From: Gonium pectorale
Lineage: Eukaryota > Chlorophyta > Chlorophyceae > Chlamydomonadales > Volvocaceae
Length of the DNA: 43,165 nt
Direction of reading: 5' to 3'
Assembly (NCBI GenBank): GCA_001584585.1
Contig: LSYV01000002.1
Location: 5,754,993 to 5,798,157 of the forward strand
Part shown: piece after piece, positions 11,495-23,368 of the stretch
How the letters are laid out: the number at the start of each line of letters is the position of its first letter
Numbering within the stretch: position 1 is the first letter of the stretch
Notes under the pieces: model-generated
The model's input: the letters and a program-made list of their open reading frames with translations, nothing else
What the model was told of the DNA's origin: nothing
The model's database searches: none
Translations under genes and position numbers: made by a program

Positions 11495-13225
11495 CCATTT
11501 CCAGGTGCACGGGTACCGGTACGGGCGCTGGCATCGCAACTCTCGGTGGCGGCGCCCAGACCTCGATAAAGCGCATGGTGACCCGTGGGAGCGCACACAC
11601 ATGGGGTCCAACGACAGTGCAGCCTCGTCCGCTCTCGCACGCGACACGTTCAGGCGACCAGGGAGATCCTCATGGCTGCACACGAACTGCGGTTTGCCAA
11701 GATGGGCTTTGCAGCCCTGAGATACAAGCCTGGTCGCGCCACCCCGGACCTCAGCCGCAAAAAAAAAAGCCGCAACAGGCCGCCCAGCAACAATAGGATC
11801 AACTAATAGCGACGTAAAATTGACGAAACTGCGCCTGCCTGCTTATGAAGCTGTGACGGTGCACCTGCTCACGCCTCAGCACCCAGGGCCCCAACGCCAA
11901 CCGCCATCGTGCGTGAATGCATGGGCCAATACCGACCTTGCAAGGGCAAGCCTGTTCAGGGCGTCTAGCAGCCTAGGACAACCCTCACGGCTCCAGCTGA
12001 GAATGTACAGCATCGACACGGCAGGAGCTTGACTGAGGCAGTGGCACCTGGCTGCCCCGCCTAAACCAACGCGCCCCATTCCGGGAAGCAGCGCGCCTGC
12101 AGTCAGTAATGGTGGCTCGGGCCGTGCAGGGCCGTGCAATCTGATAGGAGCCCTCAAATCACGGTGTTCGCCCATACCGCTCCCTGACGCACCACATGTA
12201 TTATTGTATTGTTTCACGAATGATCCCTACAAGCCAGGACCGCGAGCTCCAACGTGTCAAGGGTCAGCAGCCAACGACATGGTTAACCAATGTACGACCC
12301 ACAACGACCGCACGCTACCATTTCGATCACAGCCACTCTCATCTTCGCTGCCCCATTTTAATGTCGCGTTACCTGGTATGTCGTACATGGACATGGAACG
12401 ACGGTGCGGACGCATCCTCGCCCTACGGGCAGTTGTACCTCTGGGGCACTGTGAGACGGCGGCCTGACACGTCGAGAACTCTCCTGTAGTGGATACCCTA
12501 ACCACAGCTCAGCCCCGACCGGCCTCCAGGACGAAGCAACCGCCTTTGCCCACACCAGTACATACACGCGTCCTCGCCCGCCCAACGAACTCGAACCCGT
12601 GTGGCATCTTTCAAGCCACCTCAAGGGTCAGTCGCACGCCAATCACAAGTGACGCGGGCACGGGCCCCAGCGCCTGATGCAGGCAGAGCTGTACCGTGCT
12701 GGACTACGCGTGCATACGTCACCACAGCATCGCCTGGCGGACGGCAGTACCAGCGTGCGAGTGGGAACAGGGCTGCGCTCTCCGTGCGCCGTCACATGCG
12801 CCGGTCCCCAGTCCCTGCGCTGAGCCAGGGCGCGACGAAGCCGTACCATATCACCCGACGCCCTGAGCTCGCAGCTCCTTGCCTGTCGCTGTCCCGCTTC
12901 GAATCCTGGTTCTTGCCTTGCGGTTGGCCCCGCCGCCGGTGGCCTCGGTCGTCACGCTGGTCACCGCGCCCGTCGGAGCCCTAGCCCGGCGACTGCGGTG
13001 TCGGGTTGCCCGCGATATCGCTGTTGCCACCAGGCGCGACGCGGCCACCTGCGGCACGTCCCAATAGCGAGAACGGAGGAGTTCTGAGCGAAGCTTCGGA
13101 GTGACGGCTGCGGCACTGGCCTCGGCAGTGGCGCCCAGCGGCGCTCACCACACAAGTTGCCCGCACGCCGACACCGCCGTGCCACCACCCACAAGCAGCC
13201 GACAAGCGTTACAGGAGCCCGTGGA

Positions 13226-16093
13226 TCACACGGGCAGCATCACCACGACGTACCGCTTTGGCAAAACGTACACACCTGGTGGGCGCACGTCGCCGCCGGA
13301 GGGAGGCGTCGCAGGTGGGACTGCCCCACCCATGCCTGCATTGGCGCTCGTGCGGTCAGCTGTGCCCGGGTCGCCGCCGCCACTGACCGCATCGACGCCC
13401 AGGCGAGCGGCAACCTCGCAGACGTCGAGGTCCACCGCACCGCACGTTGCGGCAGCACGCGGCTCTGCCTCCACGCTCCGTGCTTCGAAGCCCATGAGGG
13501 CTGGCGCCTGGGGCACGACTTTGGCCGCCGCCCCGGCGCGGGATGCCCCAGCACCGCCACCGCCTGGCACGGAGGCGGCCATGCCCACCGCCTCGCCACC
13601 TGCGGTCCCGCCGCAGCTGCTCTCGCTGCCGCCACCACTGCCCGCTTGCGAGCCAATGCAGGGGACGCCTGCGCTGGCCGCGGCCACCAGGCCCGACCTT
13701 GGCGCCTGCACGCCGTGAGCAGCAGCAGGGCAAGGGTGTGCAGCCAACGGCCCCAACGGCCCCGCCGGGATCGCCTGACCGGTCGCCTTGCGCTGATCTA
13801 GCGCTGCGGCTCGCAGCTCCGCGCCGCCCTGCATCCGGGTGTGCTGGAGGTGGCGCCCAGAGGCCGAGCACTCTGCCGCAGTCACCGATGCCAGTGCCGA
13901 CGCCCCTGTAGCTGCTGCCACCTTCTCCGTGAACGAGCGCGCAAAGGCCGCTATGCCGTCGTAGTCGCGCAGAATGCGCCGGTGCGGGTTGGGTTCCGTG
14001 ATCGCCCCCGCAGACGGCTGTGCTCGGATCGAGACGAGGATGGGGTGGACCTGCATGGCGGCACGCAGCACCGCCAGCAGGTTCAGCGGCGGTGGAGCCG
14101 ACACAGCGGCGACGGCAGCAGCGGCAGTCGAGGATGCCGCCTGGGCCGTGGAAGCTGCAGGAGCAGGCGCCGCGGCGTTGGGGGTGCTGACAGCGGGGTC
14201 ACCCACGGTTGCGGACGTGTGAAGCCGCGCCTGCTGTACCGCTATCTGGTCCTGTGGGCCAGAAGGTGGGCGAAGTTCACAGGCTTAGCACACGTATCGG
14301 CTCATGGCTGTAGTTGCGCAGAAATATGGATGTCCTGGCTGCTCGGATGTGAAGAGCTAGAAGCTGTCTGCCCCGATGCTGAACGCCTACACCCTACTAC
14401 CACCTATGTGGACACCGGACGCTGTCTAGTGCGAGGCCTCTCAGAATATCCCTTAGCACTGCCAGCTCCGCATGCCGGTTTCGCCGCGTCACGCCGCATC
14501 CGCCCTGGCCACATCGACGTCAACCAAGGAGGCCTCACCTGAACCGCCGCCAGGACCTTGGCGAAGGTGATGTAGAATTGCCAGTCGAGCGTGAGGACGA
14601 CGATGCTGTCGGCCAGGGCTTTCGCCAACGCCGCGGCGGATGCCGTGGCCTCCACGCTGGTCTGGCTGTACTCGGCAGCCAACGGGGCGGAGGCGGCGCC
14701 GTTGGCCCCTACCCCGGCGGCCCCGGTGGTGCCGTCACGGGACGGCGCGGAGGCGTTCTGAGCGAGCTCGTGGCAGCGCATCGCCTCGCCCACTAGGGCC
14801 CGTATCAGCAGTGCGGCGTTGCGGCGGAGGCGGTCCCTGGCATCGCCGCCGTCAGCAGTGGCAGTGGGCGGCGAGGAGGACTGCGCGGGTGAGCGGGGGG
14901 CACGATCAGGCTTGCGCGATAAGCGACTGAAACTTCATCGGGGCCGCGGGTACTGACGGCGGCAGACGTGCGGTCAACTCCTTCCTGCAGGTCATGTACG
15001 GCGCACGCAGCCTCCGGGCGACGCCCCTCCCTGCGCGCCAACCACCTCAACCCTGGCGGCGCATTTCTAGACACTGGCAGTTACAGCGTGACAACGCCCT
15101 GGCTCATGCCCGGTTGCCAGGGCGCACAGAGATATACGCGGCAACTCCCGGGCTCAGGCCCGTTTGCGCTGCTGCTGCTGCAAGGCGCAACGGGAGACAC
15201 ACGCGCTCTGACCCCGCCCGGCAGACCCAACTATGCCCTCCCCCCCCGGTCGGCCTCACCAGCCCCATGACCACCCGCATGCACGGCACCCGCCACGCGG
15301 CGGCGGCCAGCCGCGCCCGCGTCTCCTCCACCCGCAGCGCCGTCATGGACGATTGCGCCTGGGCGGCCGCGGCGTCGTGCGCCCGTGACGCCGCCTGCAG
15401 CTCGGCCCAGAAGCGCGGGTCATGCGCGTCCCCGGTGTGCTCCGGTCGCAGATCCGCCGGCAGTGGCAGTCCTTGCGCTGGTGCCGGCTGCACTGGCTGT
15501 GGGCCCGCGCCTTCCGGGCTTCCGTTGACGGCTGGAAGGGTCTCCAAGGCCGGCGAAGGCGCAGCGCTCCGCGGCGTCGCTGGCGGCCGCTGCGGTTGCT
15601 GCGGCGCGTTTTGAAAATGCCTGCCAGGGCCACCGGCGACGGGGTTGGTTGGTGATTGCAGGGGTGGTTGGTGGCGAGACTGTTGCCGCTGCTGCTGCTG
15701 CCGCTGAGCCTGATCTTCCTGCTGCTGCTGCTGCTGCTGCTGGTGGGACTGTCGAGGCTCTTGGAACTCATGCCCCGCCTGGAACGGCGCCTGCTGCCGT
15801 TGTGGTGCATGTGCGGGTGCGGGTGCAGGGGGCACATGTTGCGGCATCACCCACGCCTGCCGCTGCTGGTGTGTCGGCCACTGCATCTGCATCTGCATAT
15901 GGTGCTGAAGGAGCTGTTGATGCTGAAGATGCAGCTGCAGGTCTGACGTTTGTGCAGGCGCTCCCAGAACGTGAACCAGCCGCACCTCAGACGCAGATTG
16001 CTGCTGCAGCGGCTGCCACGGCGGCTGCTGGAGTAGCTCATGCTGCTGTTGCGGCTGCTGCTGCTGGAGCTGCTGGTCCTGTTGTTGAGGGTG

Positions 16094-16124
<31 letters not shown>

Positions 16125-18334
16125 GGGATAATCACCCTGGCTTGGTAGCAGTTGGGGAACTGTGGCGGCCAGGCTGCGGACGGGGCACCGTGGCCCACGG
16201 GTCGCGGAGCCACCAGGAACACCTGCTGCTGCTGCTGGTGTGCGGAGGCGTTCTGCTGCAGTGGCATCTGGGGCGAGCGGTTTGCCCGCATGCTTTGCCG
16301 GTCGTGCGCTTCCCAAGCCGCAGCGACGGCTCCGCTATAGTCCGGCGCGCCCTGCGGCAGCGCCCCGGGCGCGGTGCGAGGGTCGAAGCACGGCGACGCC
16401 GACACCACCGGCGCCCACTGCAATGCCGGCCCATGCGGCTGGCTCTGCGAGCAGCGGCCCTGCGCCTGCGCTGCAGTTGACGGCGGCACGGGCAGAACGA
16501 CCCGCTGCCGCTGTACCACCAGCACCTGCTGAGATTGTGGGCCGATCTGGCACGTGGCCGCTTGCTGCTGCTGCCGTTGCTGCTGCTGCCGCTGCTGTTG
16601 ATGAGGCTGCTCCTGTGAGGCGGGTTGTGAGGGCGGCTGGGAAAGCCCAGCGGCCTGCAGCAACCCGGTGGCCTGGTGGGCAGCAGCCGCGTAGACCAGG
16701 TGGTGCGGTGGAGCCTGGTGGTATCGTGCCTGTTGTTGTGGTTGCTGCTGCTGCGAGGCCGGCTGATTACCCTGGGGCGCCGGCGCGGGTGGTGCTTGGC
16801 CCCAGGCCGCCAGCTGGGGCCGCATGTCGGGCCCACACCCGAAAGGGTGTCGGTTGGGGCCCACAACGATGGCCGTCTCACGCTGCCCCGGGCGCCTGGT
16901 ACCAGGGCGGGTGGGGGCTTGCAAGGCTAGAGCGTCAGTGGGAGCCTGGTGCTGGGCGGTATCGTCCGGTGAGCGTCCCTCAGTGGACGTGCGTGGCCAA
17001 GAGAGCCGCTGGGGATCCTCCGGCTGCGCCCAGACCTGCAGAGCTGGCCCATGGTGGTTGCCCGGCCGCTGTTGCATTAGCGATTGCTGTTGGTGCAGCT
17101 GCTGCGGTTGGCGTTGCACTTGGTGTTGTTGATGGTGGCCAAGGTGCTGTTGCTGTTGGGCCCAAGGGTGCGCGGCAGGTTGGGGCTGCCGCCCTGACGC
17201 CGTGCCCTTGCCGCCCTCACGCTCCCCCGCGCCCCTGACGGGGGACTGCCCGTACGAATGGGTTCGCGGCGGCGCTTGAAACTGAGACTGGGGCGGTGAT
17301 GGCAACGCCGGCGGTATCCAGTGACACTGCACGAAGGGTTGCGAGTCCGGCTGCTGATGCTCCCCAGGCGCGCCATACTCCGCTTGCGCTGGCGTGGGAG
17401 GGCCCTCGGGGGGGCCCACAGAAGCTGCAGCTGTGGCCTCCAAGCCGGTCCGCTGCTCCTCCTGCTGCTTCTGTAGCTGCACGAGGGGGTGCTGCGCGTA
17501 CCGCGGCAGCTGGTGGCGCCGCATCTGAGCCTCTACGCCCGCTGGAGCGCGACCCGTCTCAGGTCTGCCGTCCATCGTCCCCGGACCAGGAGGGCACTCG
17601 TCGTGATGTACCCCGCCGCCACGCTGCTTCTGGGAGAGCGGCGGCGTGGGTGGGTTGATAGGGCTCTTGTCCAAGCGTTCCTCCGCGGAGACATCGTGGC
17701 CTGGGACCGCAGGCGCGATGGCGGGTTCTGGTGGCCCAACGGCAGCCGCGCTTGCCGCCGGGGCCACGCCTGGCCCAGAGCTGCACCGCGCGTCATCCAA
17801 AAGCTGCGAGCCTGTGATGTCACAGGGCCTGAGGCCAGAAGCGCTGTCCGCCAAGGGTTCTTGGTTTGGATCTTTACCCAGGTTCTGGCCCGGGGCCGTG
17901 ACCGCGCCATCCCAGGCTTCGCCTGCAGGGCTCGGGTGTGTGAAGCACTCTCGGTCTTGCGCCTGTTCAGGGGCACCGCCGGGGAAGTCCCGGCCTGAGC
18001 TGCTGTCTCGCGAAGCCTTGGGGGCATCGGGGGCGAAGAAGGCCTCGGCCCCGGCCCCTCCTCGCGTCGACATAGATTGGCACGCTGGGCCAACAATTGC
18101 TTGCTGTCCACATGCGTTGCCTCGGAGCGAGCCTCTGAACAAGGCAGCCCGTTGGCGGACCTGCCTTGCAGATGCCGCACGGGTGTCGGTGGTAGCGCAG
18201 CCCAGCGTCGGGATTCCTAAAGACTCAGCACGTAAGCGCTGAGCTATCCTTTGCTGCACGGCCACCAATGCACTTGGCTGCTCTGACGAGAACGCCCCAA
18301 GAGGAGAAGCCATTTGCAAATAGGCGGGCTGCAT
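13226..18334 (-). CDS. Large glutamine-rich protein of unknown function
   Basis: Three exons: 18334-15260, 14880-14539 and 14230-13226, all joined in phase 0, giving about 1473 residues. Donors are GTGAGG in both introns. Exon 1 (1025 codons) is one uninterrupted frame rich in Gln, Pro, Ala and His, with polyGln runs up to ten (16094-16123) and many QQ/QH/QM clusters. The tail of exon 1 and exon 2 look different: a charged, probably helical segment (AELQAASRAHDAAAAQAQ; DRLRRNAALLIRALVGEAM; LTLDWQFYITFAKVLAAVQ) that may fold. Exon 3 is Ala/Gly-rich with one compact stretch (HRRILRDYDGIAAFARSF). I do not recognise a family. Gln-rich proteins of this kind are often transcription or RNA-binding cofactors, but nothing here proves that. 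The frame is open upstream to 18712 with another ATG at 18625. I prefer 18334 because sequence above it loses the Gln/Ala coding bias. Confidence 0.7.
15719..15742 (-). repeat. (CAG)8 polyglutamine tract
   Basis: Eight uninterrupted CAG codons on the coding strand lie inside exon 1 of the Gln-rich gene and encode eight glutamines next to an acidic ED pair. Pure repeats of this kind vary in length between individuals. Confidence 0.9.
16094..16123 (-). repeat. CAG/CAA polyglutamine tract (10 Gln)
   Basis: Ten glutamine codons run in a row, eight CAG followed by one CAA and one CAG, between a Pro and a His codon. This is the longest homopolymer run of the Gln-rich protein. The single CAA interruption near one end would tend to limit slippage. 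Confidence 0.9.
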
Positions 18335-19575
18335 AAAGCGTCTCAGGGTCAAACCAGAAGACAGCGGTGAGTGACAGCCATGTCTTGCGTGTCTAACCGC
18401 CAAGCTGCTAGTTTTAGCCCGGCAACGGCACAGTGTGGCGCCTTGTCCTGCGAGGACTATGAAAGTAAATACAGGTATCCAACAGGGAGGACTGGCGTAT
18501 ACAATACTGTAGTACTGGGTTTTGGGACCGGAACTGCCTGGTTCTGGAGCATTGCACAGTATGGCGGGCTGGAGCGGCCTGATCGGCCAGTGGCTGGAAA
18601 GTCGAAGTGGGCTCTGTATACTCATGAACCAGCTCAAAAGTGGCAATAAATCTGAAATAGATCCCCCGCTGTCAAAGCTGCAGGGGTGTTTTCTTGCACA
18701 GCAACTTGTCAAACCAGCTGACGTCTGACTAGGAGCCCGACGGCTTCGGGACAGCCTTGCTATCTTCCTTGAGAGGGACTTCGGAGCCCGCGCAATTCCC
18801 GCCTGCTAGAAGATACGGAACACGTATTCCAGGGCATTTTACTAGGGATCCGCGTATTCCCCCTGCCCCTGGACTGACTTAGTAATACAAAACCCGCATA
18901 ATCGCCCCCTGACCTTAACTGAGAAAAACGGCCCCCAACCGGGTAAACCCCGAGCTCTGGGTAACTCTCATGATTAAGATAGCAAGGCTGCTTCGGAAGG
19001 CACCGGCAGCTAATGTAACTCCATTCAGGAAAATGGTTGAGCTTCACTATGGCGCTGCCGCTCCAGCATGCACTCTCTCGGACTGCATCTCTCGGAAACA
19101 TCACACCCTCGGGTGTGTCTGTCCGTAGAGGCTGCCTTCCTCGTTTCTGGTTCTTTGTTGCACGGGACCGTTTGCCTACTGACCCCTTCAAGCACCGATA
19201 CCAAGTTCAACGACCAGCTGACGAAACACGACGCAGGGCTGAGGACGCGGGGCGCCATGTGGGGTACGGTACCCACCAAACAACTGCACAGTCACAAACA
19301 CCATCCATATCCGGCAGGACGTCTCCCTAAAAATAAAAAAAGCCACTGATGCACAAAGCTTCGGATCCAGCACTGTACGTACACACAAGAGTAAGAATTG
19401 TAGCCTGCCCTGGCTAGTTGTCCCAACATGGCCATTACGGCCTGCAATTATGCGGCGTATCATCTACAGGTAGTCGTTCCGGTATGGGGCCCTTCGTTCA
19501 GACTATCACCGCAGCCGCCCGTAACTATGTACGCCGCAGCACGCCACCAAGCACAGTTACTGCATCGCATGGACC
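18335..19575. other. Intergenic region between the Gln-rich and TBC1D20-like genes
   Basis: Both neighbours are on the minus strand. The right part should be the 3' untranslated region of the TBC1D20-like gene and the left part the promoter and 5' leader of the Gln-rich gene. I find no minus-strand TGTAA downstream of the stop at 19576 and no further gene. The region is visibly less GC-rich than the exons. Confidence 0.45.
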
Positions 19576-22550
19576 TCACTGCTGCACGCTGGAGCCGTCG
19601 GCGCCACGCGACAGCGTTGCGTATCCAATTGCGACCGCGGCCGCCACGTAGACACCGGCCAGCAGCGCCCCCGACAGCAGCGCGGAGCGAGACCTGCCGT
19701 TTGTGAGCGCCGAGCTGGCTCGGCTGAGCAGCCTGGCCAGCCCCGTACGGCCCTCGTCCGCGCACATGGCTCCCGGCCACTCAAGGGGCGGCTCCAAAGG
19801 CACAAGCCACAGCCCCGTCGCCGCCTCCAGTTGCGCCGCGTGCGCGACACAGACCGACAGAGTGGGGGCCTGCAGAGCATCCTCCGCACGGCCGTGCGCC
19901 CGGTGCCCGGCGGAAGCGGCGGATTCTGCCGTGCGGCGCCGGCGCAGCTGCTGCTGCGTGGGGGAGGCATGCACCCGTGGAGTTGGGCCCCGGGCCGGCC
20001 GGAGCGGCACGACCGTGTGCGGCGGTTTGGCGCGCCACAGATCCTGCGCCTCTCGTAGCAGCTGCTCCAGCGACATCCCCGCCGCGAAACCTCCGTCCGA
20101 GCGACCCCATGCGCTCGCCCCGCCGCCGCTACTGGCGAACCGTCGCAGCGGCCGCGCCGCAGCGCTGGTGGCCGCGGCGGCCGCCGCATTTCCCGGCGAC
20201 ACTAGCTTGAGGTTGGTGAGCGCCGAGTGCAGCTCGGGCATATCCTCGCAAGTCAGGAGCGCGGCCCGCTGGGAGCGCATGGCCACGACACCCAGGTAGA
20301 GCGGCATGAGCGGGTGCGAGGCGAGGAAGAAGTCGAAGAGGCGCGATGCGGGCGGCAGGTCGTCCAACTCGTGCGCCCACCAGGTGATAAACCAGGACAG
20401 CGCGAAGAAGGGCTGCAGGCCCGCCCCCGCCAGGTGGCGAGCCAGCGGCGGGTCGGCGGCGGCCAGCAGGTGCGGTATCAGGCCCAGGAGCTGCACCACG
20501 GGCTCCAGGGAGGGCCGCGTGGCGTCGCGCAGGTGGGAGGTCACCAGGCGACGCAGCAGCGCAAACGTGAGCAGCTCGCCGCCATCGGGGACCGCGGCCC
20601 CATCCGGGCTGCTGCCGTGGGCTAGGAGAGCGTGGGCGGGCTCGGCCAGGGCGACTGCGCGCGCGCCTTCCGCAGGGGTGGCGCCGCGGAGTGGCGTGGA
20701 GGCGTGCTGGCTCCCTTCATCTCCTTTGCAGGCGTCGGCACCTGCTGGAAAGCTGGCCGCTGGAGTGTATGGCTGCCCGGCTGACCCTAGGCTGCCACCA
20801 CGGCTGCGGCCGCGGCCGCGTCGCTGCGCGCCACAAGTCGACGAAGGCGCTGTGCTGTGCTGCTGCAACGCGGTCGCGGCGGGCGGCCTCAACTGTGAGT
20901 GCGGGTGCGAGCGTCCAGTCAGCGTGGCCGGCAAGGAGAGCAGCAGCACTCCTGCCACGTCATGAAGCCCCTGGTAGTAGAACACGTCGCCTGGGGGGGG
21001 GGGGCGGGTGCATAGGGCGTGAGGCAGCGATCCGGGACAGCCCTCCATGGGCCGAACTCCAATACCATTACGGCCTGAGCTGCGGCACGCTTGGCAGGAG
21101 CACAGGTTGGAGTCCCAACGACATCCAACAACCAGGTCAGACAGCTGGCTCCGCGTAATCCATCGCAGTTTGCCACAAAATCCAGAGCCACAAATGCGCA
21201 GTGTTCACCCCTCGTAACCTTGCCCCCGCACCCGCATGCGACGCCACCACGGCGTTCAGCAGCCGTTTCAGCTGGCGCCGCCTTGCCTCCCGCTGCTCAT
21301 CGCTCTGGCCGCGCGTAAAGGCCCACAGCGAGCGGGCCACGTCCACCTCCACCACCGCCGAGTCCCGATGTGCCTGCTCCGACCAGCGCAGGTAGCGCCT
21401 TGCGTCCCATGGCCCGTCCGCCGCCTGCTCCACATCACCACCATCGCCACCGCCGCCGCCTGGTAGGAGGTGCAAACCTTGTAGGTCGCCAGCAGCGGTC
21501 GGTCCTGCTGCTTGCCCGCTGCCAGCTGCGCCGCTATGCAAGCTAGCGAGCTCCTCCGCAGCTGGGGGCTTGTTTTGTACCGGCGGAGCCGCAGACACCA
21601 TCGCCTCTGATGCGTGCGCCGCTACTGTTGCAGATATTGTGGTGTCAGCAGAAACGGAGCCGGCTGCCGTGCCTGGTATGGCTGCTCCGGGGTCTGACGC
21701 CAGATGCGAGTAGGTGTGGCAGGCGCTAGCGCACGCATTCCCACACAGGCATAGCCCAAGGTGCCGTGCCGGCCCATCGGGCGACACGCATCCGCTGCTT
21801 CCTTCCGCCTGCTGCCCGAGTGACATTGGTGGCGACGGTTGTTGTGGTGACGATGAGGCTGGGCTGCCGGGGCTATGGCTGCCAGGGGCGGTGCGCGGGA
21901 GGGACGGCTGACGCCCGAGCACCAGGCCGCCCGTGCTGAGAGGGGCCACCCCGAGCAGCCGTGGCCAAACCACCGCGCGGATGCGGTCATTGACGAAGCC
22001 GTGGGTGACTGCTAGGCGACGCAGGCTGGCCAGGTCCTGAAGGCAATGGAGGCGCACACGTGCACTGAGAAGCCAGACGATCTGATGATGCAGAAGGCAC
22101 GATGGTGGCAGTGCGACCCCTAGTGCTCAACCTCTACATACCCTGGTGCATACCCCCGCGTAGCACGCTCACCTCCGACGAACGCAGGGCCTTCACGATC
22201 AGCTTGGCAGTCTGCATGTCGCTGCCAGTGAGGCCCTCCAGCAGCGAATCTAGGCCGTCCCCGTCGGTGGTTGCCTGGGACCAGCGGTTGGAAGCCGTGA
22301 CGGAGCTGTCAGGGAGACCCGCACCGTTGGTGAACGGCCCGGGTGTCGGCAGCGGCAGCAAGGTGGATCTCACTGCCACATCTTGGTCTTGGATGCTGAA
22401 GACAGTAGGCGAACTCATGCTGTCCGCATCACCCCCCGAACCCTGAATCACGGCCCCATCAGACCGCGACGTGCGGGCGGGACTTGAAAGAGCTACCGTC
22501 TTTCCATCTACCCGCTTGTGCTTCGATTTAGCACGCTTCCTCCGACTCAT
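19576..22550 (-). CDS. TBC1D20: TBC1D20-type Rab GTPase-activating protein, membrane-anchored
   Basis: TBC1D20 accelerates GTP hydrolysis by Rab1/Rab18-class GTPases at the ER-Golgi interface. Three exons: 22550-22173, 22036-21232 and 20990-19576, with phases 0 and 1 matching, giving about 865 residues against roughly 400 in animals. A basic N-terminus (MSRRKRAKSKHKR) leads into the TBC domain: LRRLAVTHGFVNDRIRAVVW, then DVARSLWAF carrying the arginine finger (Arg361), then FYYQGLHD with the glutamine finger (Gln401), then FFALSWFITWWAHELDDL and FFLASHPLMPLY. The extra length is low-complexity insertion: about 190 residues before the Arg-finger motif, about 120 just after YYQG, and a long tail. 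Near the C-terminus there is one hydrophobic segment (ALLSGALLAGVYVAAAVAIG) followed by about 17 residues, matching the tail anchor of animal TBC1D20. The intron-2 acceptor is twelve C residues then AG. Confidence 0.87.
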
Positions 22551-23368
22551 GGCGCTGGTCGCTCTTAGCGCTGTCCTCCTATTTTTATTTGAGGACCAGC
22601 ATACCCAGAGGCATGAATTGGTTGATGCACCAAGACCGATAGAAGGCTTGGGATTACAGCCGTAGCAAGGTAACTGGGCCGCAAGCTCCAATCGAGGACC
22701 CTTCAGTTGCATACCAAAGGAGATAGCCTTGATTTTGTTGAAGCGGTCATGTCATGATGGTTTCGGAACGCATGACACGCGAAACACAGTTCCACAGTTG
22801 CACGCCCCAATGCATAGGTCTACGGCAGCAAAGCTCACAGGCTTTGACATCTGCCCGTTCAGGTGCATGCCATGCATTGTTGCGACTTATGGATACTATT
22901 GTGCAAACGGTTTTCGGTCTCCGTTACAGGCGCCCAGCTTTCCCTGGCGAAAGGGTTCCCTGTGCAGGTCCACTTAGTCGGACTTCCCTATGCAAGTGCA
23001 TCTATGCAATGCCCCACTGCTTTGCCATCATTCCCAGCGCGCGCTGCACGCCGCAAACGAACCTACACAAACTCATGAAGCTCTGGGCCTTCCCAGCGGA
23101 ACCCTACACGGGTAGCCCTGCCTGCGAAGCGGTGGAGTACTTCAGTAACGTACCCCGCTTCGGTCGAAGCAGCCAGCTGCAGCGCCCAACCTGCTCACTG
23201 TCCACGTGATTCGGTCCCAGTACCAGTATCAGTACGGCACCGCCACGCACTCTCCCCTACCGCCCTGCGCTGCATCACTCTGCGTACTTGCGCGGACCAA
23301 TACCAATCAATTTTAATCGGGTCCTAGCGACGCTCTGGGGGCCTCGCTATACCCCATGCGGACATAGT
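22551..23368. other. Intergenic: TBC1D20-like promoter and glucosidase II 3' untranslated region
   Basis: Both flanking genes run on the minus strand. The right part is downstream of the glucosidase II stop and holds a minus-strand TGTAA at 22924-22928. The left part, about 370 bases, is upstream of the TBC1D20-like start. I see no TATA box I would trust and no additional gene. Confidence 0.5.
22924..22928 (-). terminator. Candidate polyadenylation signal TGTAA for glucosidase II alpha
   Basis: The minus-strand TGTAA (TTACA on the plus strand) lies about 440 bases past the stop codon at 23369, a plausible volvocine 3' untranslated length. A five-base motif is weak on its own. Confidence 0.45.

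Larger units (their letters stand above)
9870..13225. other. Gene-poor interval with the SAMHD1-like promoter on its left
   Basis: The left end should contain the promoter and 5' untranslated region of the SAMHD1-like gene. The right end should contain the 3' untranslated region of the Gln-rich gene, which stops at 13226. No open frame in between has a recognisable domain or a consistent chain of splice sites. It carries overlapping inverted repeats at 10471-10522, a 10-bp direct repeat at 11241-11262, and an AC dinucleotide run at 11481-11494. Confidence 0.5.

Noticed and set aside
12560..12620. Possible tRNA B-box on the minus strand (GGTTCGAGTTC)
   Set aside because: There is no matching T-stem, A-box or acceptor stem around it.
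13101..13801. Plus-strand frames of about 205-214 codons opposite exon 3 of the Gln-rich gene
   Set aside because: They mirror a GC-rich coding exon on the other strand. The minus-strand frame fits intron phases with two further exons, while the plus-strand ones fit nothing.
15649..17238. Long plus-strand frames of Ala, Leu or Gly repeats (for example 16162-17238)
   Set aside because: They are read opposite the polyGln exon. CAG repeats read antisense give CTG, GCT and TGC strings and so long Leu, Ala or Cys frames. They lack splice sites and domains.
18335..18712. N-terminal extension of the Gln-rich protein starting at 18625 or above
   Set aside because: The frame is open, but base composition and residue usage change sharply and resemble a 5' leader. 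Kept only as an alternative start.
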